A stretch of DNA of 64,000 bases, taken from positions 1 to 64,000 of the forward strand of contig CAVCUP010000001.1 of the NCBI GenBank assembly GCA_963605405.1, in the 5' to 3' direction. This DNA is from Paratractidigestivibacter sp963605405 (GTDB lineage: Bacteria > Actinomycetota > Coriobacteriia > Coriobacteriales > Atopobiaceae). Below the pieces are notes generated by a model. The model made no database searches and was not told the origin of the DNA. It saw nothing but the letters and a program-made list of their open reading frames with translations. The translations under genes were made by a program, and so were the position numbers. Of the stretch, positions 59,689-64,000 are shown one piece after another; the stretch's first letter is position 1; the number at the start of each line of letters is the position of its first letter.

Positions 59689-60624
59689 GTGAGCTTTTCC
59701 GACACTGCATTGCAGATGATGGTGCTCGCCATCCCCATCCTCATCGGCTACATCGCCCACAAGCTCGGCTTCATGGGCGGCGACTTCGACAAGAGGCTCT
59801 CCGGCCTGGTGGTCAACGTGACCCTGCCGGCCATGATCGTGGCCTCGGTCTGCGGGCGCGACCTGCCGGCCGCCGGCGACATCGCCCAGCTGCTCGCGTT
59901 CTCGCTGCTCGGCTATGTGATCGCGACAGCCGTGGCCATCCTCGTGCCGCGCCTCATCGGGGCAGAGAGGCAGGCGCGCGGCGTCTACAGCTTCATTGTG
60001 GCCTACGGCAACGTGGGCCTCATCGGCTTCCCCGTGCTCTCCGCGGTCCTCGGCGGCGACGCCGTGCTCTACGCGGCCATCGCGAATATCCCGTGGAACC
60101 TCTTCGTGTTCAGCGTGGGCATGCTTCTCATCTCCGGCATGCCCGAGGGTGGCCCGGGCGAGGTGGCGAAGTCCTGCGCAAAGCAACTCCTCTCCCCCGT
60201 CCTCATCGCGAGCGTCATTGTGCTCATGCTGGTGCTGCTCGGCGTGAACGACCTCGGCATCCTCGGCGACGGGCTTTCCACCTGCGGCGCATTCACCACG
60301 CCGGCGGCGCTCCTTATCTCGGGCTCGTCTCTTGCCAACTACTCGGCGCGCGAGATGGTGAGCAACTGGCGCGCCTACGTGGCCGTGGCCTTCCGCCTCG
60401 TCGGCGTGCCTGCGATGCTGTGGCTCGTCATGCGCGGGGTCATCACGAACCAGTTCGTGCTCGGCATCGTGGTGCTCGGCCAGGCCATGCCCGTGGCCAC
60501 CAACGGCATCCTCTACTGCCTCATGTACGGCAAGGACGCCAAGCCCATGACGCAAGGCACGTTCATCTCCATCGTGGCGTCCATCCTGACGATCCCGCTG
60601 ATCGCGATGCTCGTCATGGCATAG
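59689..60624 (+). CDS. AEC-family transporter (auxin efflux carrier type)
   Basis: 311 residues with ten predicted membrane segments in two halves. AEC members move small organic anions such as malate or malonate. The family pattern is visible in RLSGLVVNVTLPAMIVASV (first half) and TPAALLISGSSLA (second half). GTG start at 59689 with GGAGG upstream, 3 bp after the kinase. It probably imports the substrate or exports the acid product. Array d follows the stop codon and may serve as the operon end. Confidence 0.88.
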   Translation: MSFSDTALQMMVLAIPILIGYIAHKLGFMGGDFDKRLSGLVVNVTLPAMIVASVCGRDLPAAGDIAQLLAFSLLGYVIATAVAILVPRLIGAERQARGVYSFIVAYGNVGLIGFPVLSAVLGGDAVLYAAIANIPWNLFVFSVGMLLISGMPEGGPGEVAKSCAKQLLSPVLIASVIVLMLVLLGVNDLGILGDGLSTCGAFTTPAALLISGSSLANYSAREMVSNWRAYVAVAFRLVGVPAMLWLVMRGVITNQFVLGIVVLGQAMPVATNGILYCLMYGKDAKPMTQGTFISIVASILTIPLIAMLVMA

Positions 60625-60737
60625 GAGCGGCGACGAGCCGCCGATTCGCCAGAACGGACCGGCGGATCGGCCGGCGGGACGGCTCGGCGTCGGGAGGCCC
60701 CGGGAAAGTCCCGGAGTCGGCTCGGTGTAGGCTCGGC
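60625..60737. other. Short gap before array d
   Basis: No gene or clear terminator; GC-rich inverted segments only. Confidence 0.35.
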
Positions 60738-61185
60738 GCTATAAAATGCCGGCCATTGGCGCGAGCCTCGGTCCAATTGCTAAGAAATTAAGCCCACTGG
60801 CGCCGGGATAGCCCCCCTTGCTAAGAATTCGCTCCGGCTGGCACGGCTTGAATGCCAGCCGGAGCGAATTCTTAGCAAGACACCCCCTCTCCGTGCCAGC
60901 AGGCATGGTTCTTTAGCAAGACACCCCCTCTCCGTGCCAGCAGGCATGGTTCTTTAGCAAGACACTCCCTCTCCGTGCCAGCAGGCATGGTTCTTTAGCA
61001 AGACACTCCCTCTCCGTGCCAGCAGGCATGGTTCTTTAGCAAGACACTCCCTCTCCGTGCCAGCAGGCATGGTTCTTTAGCAAGACACTCCCTCTCCGTG
61101 CCAGCAGGCATGGTTCTTTAGCAAGACACTCCCTCTCCGTGCCAGCGGGCATTGTTCTTTAGCGAGAGACCCGCTCCGCTCTCCA
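60738..61185. repeat. Intergenic inverted array with 41-bp tandem units (array d)
   Basis: Left half: units starting GCTA at 60738, 60779 and 60820 (41 and 41 bp), each with a TGGC end. Centre: GCTAAGAATTCGCTCCGGCTGGC and its inverted copy around 60853. Right half: AGC of the TTCTTAGC motif at 60874 and 60915, then near-identical units with GTGCCAGC at 60893, 60934, 60975, 61016, 61057, 61098 and a diverged one at 61139, all 41 bp apart. The first two right units have CACCCCCT, the later ones CACTCCCT. Confidence 0.92.
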
Positions 61186-61345
61186 ACGGGCGCGCCATTA
61201 TCGCAACGCATGCCCTAAAGCCGCGGATTCCGCGCCCGAGGCCCTGCGCCGCGGCTTCTCCTCACCCGCGCACTCCCTTGTCTCGCCGTCATTTACGCCC
61301 GCGCGGCTTACCATCGAGGGAAGAAACAACGTGAGGGAGGCGCCC

Positions 61346-63769
61346 ATGCGGCATCCGGACATCATCGCAAGGCTCACCTTGGAGCAGAAATGCGCCTTGC
61401 TCCAAGGCAAGACGACCTTCGGCACCCGGGGTTTCGAGGAGGCCGGCGTCCCCGAGTTCGAGTTCTCCGACGGCCCCAACGGCGTGCGCCACCAGACGGG
61501 CGCCGCAGACCACCTGGGCCTTTCCGCCTCCGAGCCCGCGACATGCTTCCCGTGCGCCGTTACCATGGCGAACACCTGGGACCCTGCCCTTGCCGAGCGC
61601 GTCGGCGCGGCAATGGGCGAGGAGGCCGCGAGCCAAGGCGTCGGCGTGCTCCTCGGGCCCGGCCTCTGCATAAAGAGGAACCCGTTGTGCGGGCGCAACT
61701 TCGAGTACTTCTCCGAGGACCCGCACCTCAGCGGCAAGATGGCCGCCGCCTACGTGCGCGGCATCCAGTCGACGGGCATCGCGGCCTGCCCGAAGCACTT
61801 CGCCGTCAACTCCCAGGAAACGCGCCGCCAGGCATCCGACTCCGTGCTCGACGAGCGCACGCTGCGGGAGATCTACCTCGCCGCCTTCGAGACCGTGGTC
61901 CGAGAGTCCGCCCCGAAGGCGATCATGAGCGCGTACAACCTCGTCAACGGCACCTACGCGAACGAGAATAAGCACCTGCTCAGCGACGTGTTGCGTGACG
62001 AGTGGGGCTTCGACGGCGCCGTCGTCACCGACTGGGGCGGGTCGAACGACCACGTGGCGGGCGTCGCGGCGGGCTCGACCTTCGAGATGCCGGCCCCGGG
62101 CCTCGCCTCGGCCCGCGAGCTCGTGTCCGCGGTGCGCACGGGCAGGATTGCCGAGGACGTCGTCGACGCGCGCGTGGACGAGGCCATCGACCTCGCGCTT
62201 TCCGTCCATCCGGCAGCGCTCTCGGCGCCTGTCGCCTTCGACGCAGAGGCGCACCATTCCCTGGCCCGCGAGGCGGCGGCCGAAGGCTGCGTGCTCATGA
62301 AGAACGAGCCCGCACACGAGGGCGGAGCCCCCCTGCTCCCCCTCGCCAAGGGAACGCGCGTGGCGCTCATCGGCGACTTCGCCGAGACGCCCCGCTACCA
62401 GGGAGCCGGCTCCTCGGCGGTCAACGCGACCAAGGTGGATTCCCTGCTCGGTCTCATCGCAAATACCGACCTCGAGCTCGTCGGCTACGAGCCCGCCTTC
62501 GAGCGCCTCGGCGGCGAGAACCCCCGCAGGCTCGAGGCCGCGACGGGCCTCGCGCGCCGCGCCGACGTCGTCCTCATGGCCCTCGGGCTCGACGAGGTCG
62601 CCGAGTCCGAGGGCGCGGACCGGCGGAACATGCGCCTCAACCAAAACCAGGTCGACGCCCTCGCCGCCGTGTCCGCCGCGAACCCGAACGTGGTCGTCCT
62701 TCTCTCCTGCGGCTCATGCGTCGAGACAGGTTGGATGGACGACGCGCCCGCGGTGCTCTGGTGCGCCCTCGGCGGCCAGGCCGGCGCCGGAGCAGCCCTC
62801 GACATCGTCGGCGGACACGCGAACCCCTCGGGCAAGCTCTCCGAGACATGGCCTGTGAGCTGGGGAGACGTTCCCAGCTCCGCCTGCTTCCCCGCATACG
62901 GCAAGCAGGCCCAGTACCGCGAGGGAATATACGTCGGCTACCGTTACTTCGACACGGCGGGAAAGGACGTCGCCTTCCCGTTCGGGCATGGCCTCTCCTA
63001 CACGACCTTCGAGTACTCGGGCCTCGAGGCGAGCGAGGACGGCGTGGCCTTCACGCTTACGAACACCGGCGAGGTCACGGGGGCCGAGGTCGCCCAGGTC
63101 TACGTGCACAAGCTCGACCGGACCTTCTATCGCGCCGAGCAGGAGCTCAGGGGCTTCGCGCGCGTCGAGCTCGCTCCCGGCGAGTCCATACGCGTATCCG
63201 TGGAGCTCGGCGAGCAGGCGTTCCGGTACTACAACGTGCGCACCGGCTCATGGGAGACCGAGGGCGGCGAGTACGAGCTGCGCGTTTCGGCGAGCAGCCG
63301 GGACGTGCGCCTGCGCGCGACCGTGCGCCTCGCCGGCAGCGGGGCGCCCGACCCATACGAAGGACGCGACCTCAGCCGCTACGAGGCTGCCGACGTCCTC
63401 AGCGTCCCCGACCGCGACTTCGTCGCGCTTCTTGGCCGCAAGATCCCCGCCGATGAACCGGCCATTGGGCGCAACATGTGCTTCGGCGACCTCAACCACG
63501 GCCGCTCTCCCCTCTTCTGGGCCGTTTGGCTCGCTCTCAAAGCCGTCAAGCGCCGCTCGGACGCCTCCGGGAAGCCGAATCTCAATGTCAACTTCGTCTG
63601 GAACATGCCCCTGCGCGCCCTCGCGAAGATGACCAACGGCCTGGTGAACATGCGCATGATCGATGCCCTCGTCATGGAGATCCGCGGCCTCTGGATCATC
63701 GGCATCCTGCGCTTCCTCGTCGAGCTCGCGGCGAACCTCGCAGCGAACGCAGTCTCGCCGAACAAATGA
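61346..63769 (+). CDS. Glycoside hydrolase family 3 (beta-glucosidase type)
   Basis: 807 residues. GH3 N-terminal TIM barrel (FSDGPNGVRHQ, CPKHFAVNSQE, and the nucleophile region GFDGAVVTDWGG with Asp), the alpha/beta sandwich domain (VALIGDFAETPRYQGAGSSA, VLLSCGSCVETGW), and a fibronectin III-like domain (FTLTNTGEVTGAEVAQVYV). It adds a C-terminal extension of about 100 residues after the FnIII domain. No signal peptide, so it acts on imported glucosides or other glycosides. ATG at 61346 with GGGAGG. The next gene encodes a GtrA-like protein. Confidence 0.92.
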   Translation: MRHPDIIARLTLEQKCALLQGKTTFGTRGFEEAGVPEFEFSDGPNGVRHQTGAADHLGLSASEPATCFPCAVTMANTWDPALAERVGAAMGEEAASQGVGVLLGPGLCIKRNPLCGRNFEYFSEDPHLSGKMAAAYVRGIQSTGIAACPKHFAVNSQETRRQASDSVLDERTLREIYLAAFETVVRESAPKAIMSAYNLVNGTYANENKHLLSDVLRDEWGFDGAVVTDWGGSNDHVAGVAAGSTFEMPAPGLASARELVSAVRTGRIAEDVVDARVDEAIDLALSVHPAALSAPVAFDAEAHHSLAREAAAEGCVLMKNEPAHEGGAPLLPLAKGTRVALIGDFAETPRYQGAGSSAVNATKVDSLLGLIANTDLELVGYEPAFERLGGENPRRLEAATGLARRADVVLMALGLDEVAESEGADRRNMRLNQNQVDALAAVSAANPNVVVLLSCGSCVETGWMDDAPAVLWCALGGQAGAGAALDIVGGHANPSGKLSETWPVSWGDVPSSACFPAYGKQAQYREGIYVGYRYFDTAGKDVAFPFGHGLSYTTFEYSGLEASEDGVAFTLTNTGEVTGAEVAQVYVHKLDRTFYRAEQELRGFARVELAPGESIRVSVELGEQAFRYYNVRTGSWETEGGEYELRVSASSRDVRLRATVRLAGSGAPDPYEGRDLSRYEAADVLSVPDRDFVALLGRKIPADEPAIGRNMCFGDLNHGRSPLFWAVWLALKAVKRRSDASGKPNLNVNFVWNMPLRALAKMTNGLVNMRMIDALVMEIRGLWIIGILRFLVELAANLAANAVSPNK

Positions 63770-63830
63770 CGCGCAGCGTGGTATGGGTATACGGGGCATA
63801 GCACGGCACGGCGGCGAGAGGAGAGCGGCC

Positions 63831-64000
63831 ATGGGTCACAAGCAGTGGAAGGCCGAGCACCCGGCCGTATGGGAATTCATCAAGTTCAACGTGCTTTCGA
63901 ACATCTCGACCGTCTCGCGAATCGCGTGCTCGACGGCAGGCGCCTGGCTGTTCGTACAGGTGCTCGGGCTCACGCAGCCGTTCCGCTTTCTCTTCTTCAA
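63831..64000 (+). CDS. GtrA-like membrane protein, 3' end outside window
   Basis: The first 56 residues are visible. A cytoplasmic N-terminus (MGHKQWKAEHPAVWEFIKFN) runs into a first hydrophobic helix (TAGAWLFVQVLG). EFIKFNVLSNISTVSRI resembles the N-terminal segment of GtrA family proteins, which assist transfer of lipid-linked sugars. GAGAGGAG lies 7 nt before the ATG. The family call is based on this short stretch only. Confidence 0.6.
   Translation, partial: MGHKQWKAEHPAVWEFIKFNVLSNISTVSRIACSTAGAWLFVQVLGLTQPFRFLFF

Noticed and set aside
60738..61185. CRISPR array
   Set aside because: Units are 41 bp with no spacer diversity, the array inverts in its middle, and no cas gene is present. 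The same applies to the arrays near 17.0, 27.7 and 53.1 kb.

Overview
The window is high-GC chromosomal DNA from what looks like a gut-type anaerobic actinobacterium of the class Coriobacteriia. The basis is the housekeeping order rimP-nusA-infB-rbfA-nrnA-truB-ribF-dnaG-rpoD with no ylxR between nusA and infB, the FAD_binding_2 reductases, the PucR-type regulators, the butyrate-kinase modules and the strong GC3 bias. This is an inference from gene content; I cannot name the genus. I saw no rRNA, tRNA or CRISPR locus.

Layout. 1-1055: the end of an integrase gene whose element extends left of the window. 1106-13146: one minus-strand housekeeping operon, from a TTGACG/TATCCT promoter upstream of rimP down to rpoD. 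13280-16588: a fused ABC transporter. 17211-23771: an unknown helical protein, a YgjP-like metallopeptidase, an ATP-grasp/alpha-E/transglutaminase trio, and a pair of AstE/AspA-like metallohydrolases. 24043-25884: cstA behind an attenuator-like leader. 26565-27524: a CPBP membrane protease. 28166-38604: an accessory island with a second integrase, small phage-like genes, and three consecutive units. Each unit starts with a copy of one non-coding repeat and carries a different toxin-antitoxin or abortive-infection gene set. Two of the three end in a copy of the same decayed phage lysis cassette.

38634-60624 is a metabolic locus of about 22 kb. On the left is a thiolase-DUF35-ACP-phosphotransacylase-butyrate kinase operon with a TetR gene. 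In the middle are two flavodoxin-like proteins, a fumarate-reductase-like flavoprotein and an NADH/ferredoxin-type electron-transfer pair. On the right a PucR regulator is divergent from a CocE hydrolase-ACP-phosphotransacylase-butyrate kinase-AEC transporter operon. Read together this suggests hydrolysis of an imported ester or amide, reduction of the product, thiolytic cleavage, and ATP formation from acyl phosphates. Two dedicated carrier proteins hint at ACP-bound acyl intermediates. The substrate is unknown. 61346-64000: a GH3 glycosidase and the start of a GtrA-like membrane protein.

Two structures stand out as possibly undescribed. One is the repeat-delimited toxin-antitoxin cassette array at about 31.5-38.6 kb. 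The other is a set of four intergenic inverted repeat arrays (about 16.9, 27.7, 53.1 and 60.9 kb) whose motifs mostly differ but which share a unit length of almost exactly 41 bp.
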